Assembly: GCA_040005915.1 (NCBI GenBank)
Contig: JBDTYA010000173.1
Span: 1 to 6,049 of the forward strand
DNA: 6,049 bases
From: JAENVT01 sp040005915
GTDB taxonomy: Bacteria; Actinomycetota; Acidimicrobiia; Acidimicrobiales; Ilumatobacteraceae
Reading direction: 5' to 3'
In this document: piece by piece, positions 6,024-6,049 of the stretch
Layout: every line of letters begins with the position of its first letter
How positions within the stretch are numbered: position 1 is the first letter of the stretch
Translations under genes and position numbers: made by a program
Notes under the pieces: generated by a model
The model's input: the letters and a program-made list of their open reading frames with translations, nothing else
The model's database searches: none
Told to the model about the DNA's origin: nothing

Positions 6024-6049
6024 CAAACCAACCGACCCGCCAAACCAAC
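6024..6049. repeat. Short direct repeat after puuD copy 2
   Basis: The nine-base word CAAACCAAC occurs at 6024-6032 and again at 6041-6049, a 17-base period, in the tail after the last stop codon. The second copy ends exactly at the window edge, so the repeat may continue. It has no hairpin potential and does not look like a terminator. With two copies only, chance is a real possibility. Confidence 0.35.

Overview
The window is a compact, fully coding stretch of a high-GC genome with G/C-rich third codon positions. Codon use, the actinobacterial style of the aldehyde dehydrogenase, and start codons with a TANNNT box placed for leaderless transcription all suggest an actinomycete-type bacterium. 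I lean towards the Acidimicrobiia (Ilumatobacter-like), but the sequence alone cannot prove that. No RNA genes, CRISPR arrays or insertion sequences are visible, and no gap between genes exceeds about 70 bases.

Layout: (1) 5-1735, plus strand: a DUF885 predicted metallopeptidase that may be cut at its start by the window edge. It converges on (2) 1745-2422, minus strand: a stand-alone class I glutamine amidotransferase. A small imperfect hairpin spans both stop codons. (3) 2469-3827, minus strand: an NAD(P)-dependent aldehyde dehydrogenase of the AldC/PuuC kind. (4) 3880-4545, minus strand: a phosphate-binding TIM-barrel protein of unknown function. Genes 4, 3 and 2 read in that order as a probable operon. 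(5) 4614-5321 and (6) 5326-6018, plus strand: two tandem, diverged gamma-glutamyl-gamma-aminobutyrate hydrolases (PuuD, peptidase C26), read divergently from the operon across a 68-base gap.

An aldehyde dehydrogenase beside PuuD-type hydrolases is the hallmark of the gamma-glutamyl (Puu) route of polyamine or monoamine catabolism. In that route an amine is capped with glutamate, oxidised to an aldehyde and then an acid, and the glutamate is removed again. The dehydrogenase would do the aldehyde-to-acid step and the hydrolases the final release. The capping ligase (PuuA/GlnA-like), the oxidase and a transporter are not in the window and may lie outside it. The extra pieces (TIM-barrel protein, stand-alone amidotransferase, second hydrolase, DUF885 peptidase) are not part of the textbook pathway and are the most interesting part of the window.

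A second theme is gene starts. Four of the six genes carry a TAC-N2-T hexamer 6 to 9 bases before the chosen start codon, and most lack a convincing Shine-Dalgarno sequence. This is the geometry expected of leaderless transcripts.
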